From Mesorhizobium loti R88b (GTDB lineage: Bacteria > Pseudomonadota > Alphaproteobacteria > Rhizobiales > Rhizobiaceae), in the NCBI RefSeq assembly GCF_013170845.1, contig NZ_CP033367.1:4155001-4219000 (forward strand): DNA of 64,000 bases, written 5' to 3'. The number at the start of each line of letters is the position of its first letter. Within the stretch, counting starts at the first letter, position 1. The position numbers and the translations under genes are program-made. Under the pieces are notes generated by a model, which was not told the origin of the DNA, did not search any database, and was given only the letters and a program-made list of their open reading frames with translations. Of the stretch, positions 54,238-63,069 are shown piece after piece.

Positions 54238-54606
54238 TCAGGCGATATGGGCTTTGTAGGCGGCTTCATCCATGAGGCCGGCGAGCTGGCTTTCATCGGC
54301 AAGCTTCATCTTCCACAGCCAGCCGGCGCCGGTCGCCGCCGAGTTGACCAGCGATGGGTCGGACGACAGCGTGCCGTTGGCCTCAGTGATTTCACCATCG
54401 ACCGGCGCGTACACATCCGAAGCTGCCTTTACGGATTCGACCACGACGGCGGTATCGCCCTTGGCCAGCTTCTTGCCGATCTCGGGCAGTTCGACGAAGA
54501 CGAGATCGCCAAGCTGCTCCTGCGCGTAGTCGGTGATGCCGACAGTGGCGATGCCGCCCTCGACACGGAGCCATTCGTGATCTGATGTGAAATAGGTCGT
54601 TGCCAT
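54238..54606 (-). CDS. gcvH: Glycine cleavage system H protein
   Basis: A 122-residue lipoyl carrier of the glycine cleavage system. The lipoylation region [20 protein letters not shown] shows the modified lysine, within the H-protein fold that starts [15 protein letters not shown]. It begins at 54606 (MATTYFTSD), where AAGGA lies about eight bases upstream; the ATG three codons earlier would overlap that site. Six bases separate its start from the gcvT stop. Confidence 0.96.
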   Translation of the reverse strand: MATTYFTSDHEWLRVEGGIATVGITDYAQEQLGDLVFVELPEIGKKLAKGDTAVVVESVKAASDVYAPVDGEITEANGTLSSDPSLVNSAATGAGWLWKMKLADESQLAGLMDEAAYKAHIA

Positions 54607-54611
54607 GGAAT

Positions 54612-55712
54612 TCATCCTTTACGGTAGCGATGAGGGGTGAAGGGCAGGGAACTGACGTCGACGGGGATCTTCGTGCCGCGCACATCGGCGAAAACCCGTG
54701 TCCCGGGCTTTGCCAGCGCTGTGGCGACATAGCCCATGGCGACCGGATGGCCTGCCGAGGGGCCGAAGCCACCCGACGTGACATGGCCGGCGGGGTTACC
54801 GTTGGCGTCGAACAGGGCAGCACCGGCGCGCACCGGCTGACGGCCCTCCGGTTTCAGCCCGATGCGCTTGTGCGCCGGGCCGCGTTCCACCGCGTCACGC
54901 AAGGCGTCGGCGCCGATGAAAGCGCCGGAAGCACGGATTTCCCTGGGGATTGCCCACATCAGCGCGGCCGCGGCCGGGTCGGTCTCCGGCGTGATGTCCT
55001 GGCCGTGCAGGCACAGCCCGGCCTCCAGCCTTAGAGAGTCGCGCGCGGCAAGGCCGATCCACAGCACACGCTCATCGGCAAGTAATTTCGCGACCAGATC
55101 CCGAGCGTCCGCCTCCGGCAGGCCGATCTCGAAACCGTCCTCGCCGGTATAACCCGACCGGCTCATGAACCAGTTTTCTCGCGGCTCGACCCCGTGCATG
55201 AAAAGCAGCGAGCCGGTCTCGATGCCGGCGCGGGACAGTGCCGCCCAGGCTTCGGGACCCTGGATCGCCAGGAAAACGCGGTCGAGCGGCTCAACCCTGA
55301 CATCGAAATTAGCAGCCAGCGCGCGCAGATGCTTTTCGTCGGCGGCGGCGTTGCCGGCATTGGCGACCACCATGAACCTGGTATCGCCGAGACGGGTGAC
55401 GATCAGGTCGTCCAGGATGCCGCCTGCCTCATTGAGGAAGAAGGACAGTTTCGACTGCGAGATGTCGAGCGCGCCGGCGTCCAGCGGGCAGGCGCGGTTG
55501 AGTAGCGCAACGGCTTGCGGCCCGCTGACCTCGAACAGCTTCATGTGCGAGATGTCGAACAGGCCGGCATGTTCGCGGGTGTGCAGATGCTCTTTCATCA
55601 CGCCGGCCGGATAGGTCAGCGGCATCGACCAGCCGGCAAAGGCGCCAAAGCGCGCACCGACCGCGGTGTGAATATCTTCGAGGGGGAGGTGTCTGCTGTC
55701 GTCGCCCGTCAT
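54612..55712 (-). CDS. gcvT: Glycine cleavage system T protein (aminomethyltransferase)
   Basis: A 366-residue tetrahydrofolate-dependent aminomethyltransferase, the T protein of glycine cleavage. Segments [43 protein letters not shown] and [17 protein letters not shown] (folate-binding region) are characteristic. It is the first gene of the operon, directly downstream of the tandem glycine riboswitch, which should switch the three genes on when glycine is plentiful. Confidence 0.96.
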   Translation of the reverse strand: MTGDDSRHLPLEDIHTAVGARFGAFAGWSMPLTYPAGVMKEHLHTREHAGLFDISHMKLFEVSGPQAVALLNRACPLDAGALDISQSKLSFFLNEAGGILDDLIVTRLGDTRFMVVANAGNAAADEKHLRALAANFDVRVEPLDRVFLAIQGPEAWAALSRAGIETGSLLFMHGVEPRENWFMSRSGYTGEDGFEIGLPEADARDLVAKLLADERVLWIGLAARDSLRLEAGLCLHGQDITPETDPAAAALMWAIPREIRASGAFIGADALRDAVERGPAHKRIGLKPEGRQPVRAGAALFDANGNPAGHVTSGGFGPSAGHPVAMGYVATALAKPGTRVFADVRGTKIPVDVSSLPFTPHRYRKG

Positions 55713-55760
55713 GTCGTCTCCAGAGTCGCACGCAATCGGCCGCTGATGGCGACCAGTCCG

Positions 55761-55940
55761 TGCCCCTCTGTCTGAAGCCTGAGAGACTCGCGCAGCCGGA
55801 ACTCTGTCAGCGGCGCTTACACCTTCGGCGCGGGGGCAAGCCCCGACTTTCCAGAGTGTCTTTCCCGTCTACGGTTCTTTTGCCTGAGAGATTTCGGGCG
55901 ATTTCCCCTTCGGCGACAGCTCTCGCTGTTCTCTCCCGCA
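55761..55940 (-). promoter_or_regulatory. Tandem glycine riboswitch
   Basis: Read on the minus strand, the leader shows two glycine aptamers in a row. The first runs GGGAGAGAACAGC, then CGCCGAAGGGGAAATC, then CTCTCAGGCAAAAGAACC. The second, after a short linker, contains CACTCTGGAAAG, GCCGAAGGTGTAAGC and CTCTCAGGCTTCAGACAGAG. Both carry the conserved GCCGAAGG and CTCTCAGGC elements. The 3' end is 48 bases before the gcvT start, as expected for control of gcvTHP by glycine binding. Confidence 0.93.
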
Positions 55941-56270
55941 AACAGGTAGGACTCATTTCCGAGCCCTCGACGCGCCATCCATAGCCCGTCGGCGACACCT
56001 TGTCACCTCCCAGCGACATCTAAAGGTGCATCGATATTCAGGTGATGCCGGCCTGCAAACGGCTGATACCTGCGCTTCGGTGCTCACGTACGAAAAGTAC
56101 CGCTCCGGTTCTCGGTATCAACCATTTTCGACTCGGCCTGACCTGAATCTCAACACACCTAAAGCGCGCCGCGCTGACAAGTCTTCGCTAACCACGCCGT
56201 TTGCCGGTTTTTCAAGACACTGCTGATAGAACAGGCCGATGTGACGCTTTGGGGCGGACGGGGACGGCAA
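55941..56270. other. Intergenic region upstream of the riboswitch
   Basis: About 330 bases between the gcv leader and the next gene, reading away from each other. It must hold the promoter for the riboswitch transcript near its left end. No open frame with a good start is seen; the central part (56080-56130) has a hairpin-like run with GTAC arms, but I cannot define its pairing. Nothing else is evident. Confidence 0.4.
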
Positions 56271-57272
56271 ATGGGCGAATTGATCATGAGCGCGCCGGTG
56301 GCGGGGCTGACTTCAAAGAATCGCATTGCCTCGGAAGATGTCGCGATGCTGCGCCGAGAGGTGTTCGCCGACGGCGTGGTGACGCGCGGCGAAGCCGAGG
56401 CGCTGTTCGCGCTCGACCAGACAGCGCGCGACAAATGCGCGGATTGGGCGCCGTTCTTCGTCGAGGCGGTGACCGACTACATCGTTCATCAGGAAAAGCC
56501 CTCGGGCTACATCTCGCAGGACAATGCCGACTGGCTGATCCGCACCATCTCGCGCGACGGCATGGTCGACAGCCACACCGAACTCGAATTGCTGGTCCAT
56601 GTGCTGGAAGAGGCAAGATCGTCGCCGAGCCAGCTTTGTGTTTACGCGCTGGAGCAGGTCGCCCACGCCGTTGTTGACGGCAAGGGCCCGCTGATGCTGG
56701 GCGGCACGCTGGTGCCCGGACTGATCGCCAAGGCGGAAGTCGAGCTGCTGCGCCGCATCCTCCACGCCCATGGCGGCGACGGCAACATCGCCATCACCCG
56801 CGGCGAGGCCGAGGTGCTGTTCAGGATCAATGAACGGACCGCCCAGGCCAAGAACGATCCGTCCTGGAATGATCTGTTCGTCAAGGCTATCGCCAATTTC
56901 GTCATGTGCTCGGCCGGCTATGAGGCGCCCACCCGCGATGTTGCGCTGCGTCAGGAAACCTTCCTCGAACACGCCGACCCGCAAATCGGCGGCTTCTTCA
57001 GCCGCATGGTCTCCCGCGGTCTCGCCGGCATCATCGGGGCCTATCGGTCCCCTGATGACATCGAGGCCGAGTGGGAAGCGAAGAACAGAGCGGCCGAGGC
57101 GCTTGCCCGTCGCGCCGAGACAATCGATGCCGGCGAAGCCACATGGCTGGTCGGTCATATTGGAGTGGACAGGCCGTTGTATGAGAATGAGCGTGCGTTG
57201 CTAACGCTCATCAAGCACGCTTCGCCGGAGATCCATCCGGCTCTTAAGCCTTTGCTCGATAAGGTCGCCTGA
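56271..57272 (+). CDS. Unknown protein with an internal duplication
   Basis: About 333 residues, predicted cytosolic and helical. Two similar halves are visible: LRREVFADGVVTRGEAEALFALDQTARDKCADWAPFFVEAVTDYIV near the start, and LLRRILHAHGGDGNIAITRGEAEVLFRINERTAQAKNDPSWNDLFVKAIANFV in the middle, each followed by a segment with GYxxxxxxAxWLxxxIxxDG or TWLVGHIGVDRP. The repeated unit (ITRGEAExLF) has some likeness to TerB/EF-hand-like helical repeats, but I cannot assign a family. An alternative start is the ATG at 56286 (MSAPVAGLTS). Confidence 0.7.
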   Translation: MGELIMSAPVAGLTSKNRIASEDVAMLRREVFADGVVTRGEAEALFALDQTARDKCADWAPFFVEAVTDYIVHQEKPSGYISQDNADWLIRTISRDGMVDSHTELELLVHVLEEARSSPSQLCVYALEQVAHAVVDGKGPLMLGGTLVPGLIAKAEVELLRRILHAHGGDGNIAITRGEAEVLFRINERTAQAKNDPSWNDLFVKAIANFVMCSAGYEAPTRDVALRQETFLEHADPQIGGFFSRMVSRGLAGIIGAYRSPDDIEAEWEAKNRAAEALARRAETIDAGEATWLVGHIGVDRPLYENERALLTLIKHASPEIHPALKPLLDKVA

Positions 57273-57383
57273 AAGAACAAGCGCCTGCACCGTGTCACAC
57301 CCTAGCTTTTTCGATAGGGTTCGTCGGCCATGAAACTCCCTTAGTGTCGGGTGGGGACGTCCACTTTCAGGGGAGAATGACAC

Positions 57384-57812
57384 ATGACCATGCTTAGAAA
57401 CGTGCTTGCTCTTGCATTTGCCGCAGGCCTTGGCTCGACAACGCTGGCTTTTGCCGGCGGAATGACGCCAGAAAAACAGGCCGATGCTCGCACCAAGGTC
57501 GAAACCGCCGTGGCGCTGGCCAACATCGCCAAGGCCGACAAGGACGGCGACGCCATGCTCGTTGCTGCCAAAATGCTGGCGGAGGCCGGACCGGTGGCCG
57601 AGCAGGGCGCGAAGATGAAGGACGGCAAGCCGACACTCATGAACACCGCCAAGATGGCCAAAATGGCCAAGGAAATGGGCGCCGACGGCAAGAAGGCCGA
57701 TGCTGTTGCCAGCATGGCAACGTCCAACGGCGAAACGGCACGCAGCGACGGCTACTGGTACTACAGCTGCGATTCCTACAACAATTGTCAGTGGATCTAC
57801 GCCGGCTATTGA
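57384..57812 (+). CDS. Small secreted protein, unknown
   Basis: A 142-residue protein with a signal peptide (about 1-24, LAFAAGLGSTTLAFA). The mature chain is Lys/Ala/Met-rich and helical, with repeated KMA-like triplets (NTAKMAKMAKEMGADG), and a tyrosine- and cysteine-containing C-terminus, WYYSCDSYNNCQWIYAGY. GGGGAGAA lies upstream. No family is recognised. The aromatic, disulphide-capable tail is unusual and may be the functional part. Confidence 0.65.
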   Translation: MTMLRNVLALAFAAGLGSTTLAFAGGMTPEKQADARTKVETAVALANIAKADKDGDAMLVAAKMLAEAGPVAEQGAKMKDGKPTLMNTAKMAKMAKEMGADGKKADAVASMATSNGETARSDGYWYYSCDSYNNCQWIYAGY

Positions 57813-57850
57813 GCGGGGCCGGGGAGCTCAAATCGTAGCACGGCATTGGC

Positions 57851-57879
57851 GGTCGGCCCCTGGCTCCCACGGGCCGACC
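57851..57879. terminator. Possible two-way terminator
   Basis: GGTCGGCCC at 57851-57859 pairs perfectly with GGGCCGACC at 57871-57879 around an 11-base loop. It lies between two convergent genes (stops at 57812 and 57897). T-runs are weak on either side, so it may be a stabilising hairpin rather than a true intrinsic terminator. Confidence 0.45.
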
Positions 57880-57896
57880 ATCACTTTGTCGCGAGG

Positions 57897-58688
57897 CTAG
57901 ATGCCGCCATACCAGTCGTAGCCATTGTCTTCCCAATAGCCGCCACGGCCGCCGCCGACATCGGCGAAGCCGTCCACCAGTTCGATCTTGTAGAGATACT
58001 TTGGCATCTTGTAGCCGAGCTGGCGCTCGACGCGAACCCGCAGCGGCGCGCCGTTCTCGACCGGCAATGGCTTGCCGTTCAGGCCGTAGGCGAGGATCGT
58101 CTGCGGGTGGCGGGCGTCGATCAGGTCGATGGTGCCGTAATATTTGATGTCGCCGGACAGGCTGCGGTCGATCGTGTCGAGGCAATGGAACATGACATAG
58201 CGCGCCTGCGGCTTGACCACGGCCTGGTCGAGCAGCAGCGACAGCGGCGTGCCGGTCCATTTGGCGATGCAGCTCCAGCCTTCGACGCAATCATGACGCG
58301 TGATCTGGGTGCGGCTTGGCATGTTCATGAGCTGCTCGCGGCTGAGCGACAAAGGCTTCTCGACGAGCCCAGAAACCTCCAATCGCCAATCGGCAAAATT
58401 GTTGGCGAGCAGGGCTTTGTAGTCATCATCGTCGGGCGAGGTGACGCCGTTCGGCCGCTGCGGCTGGCGGATGTCGGCCTCGGTGAATTCCGGCGCCAGC
58501 GCGTCGCGACCGGCAAGCAAGCGTTGCGCGCGATATGTCAGGCCATTGGCGTTTTCGAGGAAACTGCGCAGGCCGCTGCCAATGCTCAGCTGGCTGTCGA
58601 ATGCGTCGCAGCCCGACAGCATGATGCCGGAGGCGCCCAGGCTTGCACCCGTCAGGAATTTGCGGCGGCTGATTTCGAATTTCGCCAT
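57897..58688 (-). CDS. Sulfite-oxidase-fold molybdopterin oxidoreductase
   Basis: A 263-residue Tat-exported protein (SRRKFLTGASLG twin-arginine signal, with a later lipobox-like LSGC). The molybdenum cofactor domain has the ligand cysteine in HDCVEGWSCIAKW and the segments HCLDTIDRSLSGD and GAPLRVRVERQLGYKMPKYL. It is close to the YedY/MsrP and SUOX group; the substrate could be methionine sulphoxide or another S- or N-oxide. Its start is one base after the stop of a cytochrome b gene, which is probably its electron partner. Confidence 0.87.
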   Translation of the reverse strand: MAKFEISRRKFLTGASLGASGIMLSGCDAFDSQLSIGSGLRSFLENANGLTYRAQRLLAGRDALAPEFTEADIRQPQRPNGVTSPDDDDYKALLANNFADWRLEVSGLVEKPLSLSREQLMNMPSRTQITRHDCVEGWSCIAKWTGTPLSLLLDQAVVKPQARYVMFHCLDTIDRSLSGDIKYYGTIDLIDARHPQTILAYGLNGKPLPVENGAPLRVRVERQLGYKMPKYLYKIELVDGFADVGGGRGGYWEDNGYDWYGGI

Positions 58689-58689
58689 G

Positions 58690-59571
58690 TCAGGCACTCC
58701 TCTCAGGCGTTTTGTCGTCATGCGCGGGAGGGTCGGTGCGGTACCAGCCGGTGATGATCGAGCGCAGTTCGTTGATCGGGCCGGCGGCAAGGATCATCAG
58801 GATGTGGATGACGAAGAAGCCGACCAGCAGCAGCATGACGGTGAAATGGATGGTGCGCGCCGTCTGCCGTCCGCCGAGCACCTCGTTGAGGAACGGCAGC
58901 ACCGAATTCATGCTGGGCGACATGGCAAGCCCGGTGATGACCATCAGCGGCAACAGCACGAACAGCACGCCGCCATAGGCCATCTTCTGCAAGGTGTTGT
59001 ATTCGCGGGTGTGGTGGAACTTCAGCTTGGCGTGGTCGATGATGTCCTGCGGCAGCCGCTTGAGGTCGTCGAGGCGCGGCGCAAGATCGCGCCTGATATG
59101 GCCGTTGACGAGGCTGGCAACGAACCAGACGATCAAGGTCGTGGTCAGGATCCAGGCGAAGAAGAAATGGATGACCCGGGCAGTGCCGAGATCATAGTAG
59201 GAGGGGATGGTCGCCCAGGACGGGAAGCCGCGCGCCGTCTCGTTGCCTGCCGGACCCGACCAGCCGAGCACACCGGTCGTGTCGAAGCGATGGCCAAAGA
59301 TTTCGGTGTAGCCGCGCGTGCCGGTGCTCGTGTTCTCGGCGCCGATCTCGAAGATCGTGTTGTTGTAACCGAAGCCTGACTGCTTGCCGATATAGAGCTG
59401 CGGCCGGGCATTGAAGATCTGCAGGCCGGAAAGCAGCATGAAAAACAAGGAGATGGCCCAGAGCCAGTGCGTCAGCCGCGTCCAGCGCGACTGCCGGTAG
59501 ATTAGCGGCCTCTCTGTTGATGCGGGACTGCCTAGTCCGGTGGCGGACTGGCTTGTGGCAACCGATTCCAT
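58690..59571 (-). CDS. Cytochrome b561/b6-type membrane subunit
   Basis: A 293-residue membrane protein with about four helices and conserved histidines (RLTHWLWAISLFFMLLSG, ARVIHFFFAWILTTTLIVW, TIHFTVMLLLVGFFVIHILMIL), as in b-type cytochromes of the thiosulfate-reductase and hydrogenase group. It probably passes electrons between the quinone pool and the co-expressed molybdenum enzyme. Start MESVATSQ at 59571 is preferred; the longer frame is basic and non-conserved. Confidence 0.85.
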   Translation of the reverse strand: MESVATSQSATGLGSPASTERPLIYRQSRWTRLTHWLWAISLFFMLLSGLQIFNARPQLYIGKQSGFGYNNTIFEIGAENTSTGTRGYTEIFGHRFDTTGVLGWSGPAGNETARGFPSWATIPSYYDLGTARVIHFFFAWILTTTLIVWFVASLVNGHIRRDLAPRLDDLKRLPQDIIDHAKLKFHHTREYNTLQKMAYGGVLFVLLPLMVITGLAMSPSMNSVLPFLNEVLGGRQTARTIHFTVMLLLVGFFVIHILMILAAGPINELRSIITGWYRTDPPAHDDKTPERSA

Positions 59572-59667
59572 CTTGTCTCGTCTCCTGCCTCGCAGCGCGG
59601 CCTGTGCGCTCATTGTCCTCCTCATACGTCGCGATCCAAACCGATGTTTCATCCGATCACGGATTTA

Positions 59668-60339
59668 TTATGGACCGCCCAGGCTGACGGCGAGGTTGAC
59701 GGCGGCGGCGACGATGACGGTGTTGAAGAAGAACGACAGGATCGAATGGACGAGCACGACGCAACGCATATGCGTCGTCGAGATGTTGGTATCGGCGGTT
59801 TGCGCCGTCATGCCGATGACCGCTGAGAAATAGAGGAAATCCCAGCCTTCCGGCCGTTTGTCGCCTGGGAACAGCAATCCGCCGATCGGGATTTTCGTCT
59901 TGGTCTTGGTGTCGACCTCGTCGCCGTCCATCCAGTAGACATGGGCATAATGCAGCGCTGCCATGGCATGGATGGTGAACCAGCCGAGCGGGATAGACAG
60001 CAGCGCGAAGCCGAGTTCGACCGGGTGGCCTCTGTCCTTCTGATTGATCAGCAGGAACAAGGAAACAACGGCTACGCCGACAACGACAAGCGTCACCGCG
60101 AAGATGACCATCACCGGCAGGTCGGTGGCGCGCGCATTCTTGCTCAGATACTTGCCGGTGAACGTTGGCATCTGGCTGACGACAAGAATGACGTAGGCGG
60201 CGAAGAATGCATTGGCGCCGATCGAATAGGCGAGCGGAGCGTGCAGCAGCAACGCCACAACAAGCGCCGCAGCGCCGAGGCAGGCCGACATTGCAAACAG
60301 CATGTGGCGCTGCATGGGGTTCTTGATCGCGGCGGCCAT
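59668..60339 (-). CDS. DUF1345 membrane protein
   Basis: A 223-residue protein with about five to six transmembrane helices, starting MAAAIKNPMQRHMLFAMSA with GGAGA upstream. The VYWMDGDEVDTKTK segment, a GDKRPEGWDFLYFSAVIGMTAQTADTNI stretch and VLVHSILSFFFNTVIVAAAVNL are characteristic of DUF1345. The function of the family is unknown. It lies 96 bases before the cytochrome b gene on the same strand, but whether it shares its transcript is unclear. Confidence 0.85.
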   Translation of the reverse strand: MAAAIKNPMQRHMLFAMSACLGAAALVVALLLHAPLAYSIGANAFFAAYVILVVSQMPTFTGKYLSKNARATDLPVMVIFAVTLVVVGVAVVSLFLLINQKDRGHPVELGFALLSIPLGWFTIHAMAALHYAHVYWMDGDEVDTKTKTKIPIGGLLFPGDKRPEGWDFLYFSAVIGMTAQTADTNISTTHMRCVVLVHSILSFFFNTVIVAAAVNLAVSLGGP

Positions 60340-60370
60340 GGCTGTCTCCACCCTGGGTGGCGCTCGGTTT

Positions 60371-60838
60371 CTAGCTGGGTGTGGCGGATTTGAGCGCCCG
60401 CCGCAAGATGCGGTCGAGTTCGCCGAGGAAGCGCGAACGGTCCTGCGGCGCGAAGCTGGCATTGTAGCCCTTGCTTTCGCCGGTTTCGCGCAGATGCTGC
60501 TTGAGATCGCGCATGGCCACCGCCATGCCGATGGTTTCCGGCGTGAACGGGCGCCCGGTAGGCCCAAGCACATGCGCGCCGAGCGCCACCGCGCGGGCGG
60601 CGAGCGGTATGTCCGCGGTGATCACGATGTCGTTGGATTTGGCATTCTCGACAATCCAGTCATCGGCAGCGTCGGCTCCCTTGGAGACGACGACGTTGCG
60701 GATCATCGGATCGCGCGAGGGCCGCAGGCCACCATTGGAGACGTAGGTGACGATGACGCCAAGGCGCTCGGCGACCTTTTCAACCTCGGCCTTGACCGGA
60801 CAAGCATCGGCGTCGACGTAGATGGCAGGTGCGGGCAT
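60371..60838 (-). CDS. YaiI/YqxD family (DUF188) protein
   Basis: A 155-residue protein of the UPF0178/DUF188 family, PIN-like in fold. Diagnostic start IYVDADACPVKAEVEKVA, then VSNGG and GADAADDWIVENAKSNDIVITADIPLAARAVALGAHVLGPTGRPFTPE. The function is unknown; a nuclease-like role is suspected. Complete length. Confidence 0.92.
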   Translation of the reverse strand: MPAPAIYVDADACPVKAEVEKVAERLGVIVTYVSNGGLRPSRDPMIRNVVVSKGADAADDWIVENAKSNDIVITADIPLAARAVALGAHVLGPTGRPFTPETIGMAVAMRDLKQHLRETGESKGYNASFAPQDRSRFLGELDRILRRALKSATPS

Positions 60839-60856
60839 TCTCTCTCCGAAACGGAC

Positions 60857-60880
60857 GGGGCCGGAAACGAATCCGGCCCC
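60857..60880 (-). terminator. Hairpin downstream of gfa
   Basis: GGGGCCGGA at 60857-60865 pairs perfectly with TCCGGCCCC at 60872-60880 around a six-base loop. It lies 22 bases past the stop of gfa, reading left, ahead of the next gene. There is only a weak T-rich stretch after it. Confidence 0.5.
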
Positions 60881-60901
60881 ATGCCTGAAAGCTCACAGCT
60901 G

Positions 60902-61471
60902 TCAGGCCAACAAGGCGCCCGACTTTTTCGCCGTCCAGGTGGCGATATAATCCATCAGGCCTGGATTGAGGCAGTCATAGGGCTCCAGCCCGATCGTCTT
61001 CAGCCGTGCCCGGATGCCGTCCATCCGCTTTGGGTCGACACCGGATTCGATGATCGACGAGACGAAAGCAGTGAAGCCCGGTGGTGACCAGCCATCCTCC
61101 TGGAAACGCTCGGGGTGGATGAAGGTCAGGCCCTTGAACGGATGATCACGCTCGACCGGTCCGTGCATGTGAACACCACAGCCGGTGCAGGCGTGACGCT
61201 GGATCAACGCCGAGGGATCGACCACCTTCAGCTTGTCGCCATTTTCGGTGACGGTGACATCGCCGGTGCCGGCGACGGCCACGACCGAGAACACCGCGCC
61301 GTCCGGCTTCCAGCATTTGGTGCAGCCGCAGGCGTGGTTGTGGGCGATCTGCCCCTTGACCTTCACCTTGACCGGCTTGCTGGTGCAAGCGCAGACCAGC
61401 GTGCCGCCGGCAAAGCTCGCGCTTTCCTTCGGCAAGCCATTGTCGATTTTTGGATGCAGTTTTTCAGACAT
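60902..61471 (-). CDS. gfa: S-(hydroxymethyl)glutathione synthase (Gfa)
   Basis: A 189-residue zinc enzyme of the GFA family that speeds the joining of formaldehyde and glutathione. Zinc-binding cysteines lie in [25 protein letters not shown] and [12 protein letters not shown]. The start [12 protein letters not shown] has AGGGAGGAA upstream. It lies downstream of adhC, the next enzyme of the pathway, with a disrupted small gene between them. Length is normal. Confidence 0.93.
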   Translation of the reverse strand: MSEKLHPKIDNGLPKESASFAGGTLVCACTSKPVKVKVKGQIAHNHACGCTKCWKPDGAVFSVVAVAGTGDVTVTENGDKLKVVDPSALIQRHACTGCGVHMHGPVERDHPFKGLTFIHPERFQEDGWSPPGFTAFVSSIIESGVDPKRMDGIRARLKTIGLEPYDCLNPGLMDYIATWTAKKSGALLA

Positions 61472-61499
61472 TCTATTCCTCCCTGTTTTGTCATCTCGA

Positions 61500-61745
61500 C
61501 TAGGTCTCGACGACCACCTCATTTTCCATGAAGTGCACCACCAACAGGCGATGCACTTCGGTCAGACTCCTTCTTAGAAACGCGCTATGCACGAGGTAAG
61601 CGATCTCACCGCGCCCGATCGATCTCCTCCAGATTGATCGTGACGCGCTTTTCTTCGCGAAAGCTACGCCAAAGATCTTCGCCAAAGTTCCGTATTCGAT
61701 GGATCGTCGACTTCTCAGGGTCGACGAAACGAATTCGAACTTCCT

Positions 61746-61749
<4 letters not shown>
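61500..61749 (-). pseudogene. Frameshifted small gene between adhC and gfa
   Basis: Read on the minus strand from TTG at 61749, whose last bases overlap the adhC stop (TTGA), the first frame gives about 47 residues (KEVRIRFVDPEKSTIHRIRN, then GEDLWRSFREEKRVTINLEE, IDRAR) and stops at TGA (61606-61608). Skipping one base at that stop continues smoothly into [20 protein letters not shown] and [15 protein letters not shown], ending at TAG (61500-61502). Both halves look protein-like and together make about 82 residues. It may be a pseudogene, a sequencing error or a programmed +1 shift (CGG-TGA site). Two separate ORFs are less likely. No family recognised. Confidence 0.45.
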
Positions 61750-62873
<1,124 letters not shown>

Positions 62874-63069
62874 CAGGCAATTCCTCCAAAAGGCGATTTT
62901 TGCGCAAGCTTTCAGGTTTTGCCCTGGCGATCAACAGCTAGCTGGTTCCAGGCTTGGGCCAGTGCGGAGATTTTAATCCCAAACCGATTGAAACACCGCG
63001 ATTTGTCCAGCCAGCTTGACCGCGCCGGCACAGGTCATAAAAGGAACGGCCGACCCGAGGGATATCTGC

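Noticed and set aside
56081..56106. Possible hairpin with GTAC arms upstream of the riboswitch
   Set aside because: Only about four base pairs are clean; there is no basis for calling it a structured element.
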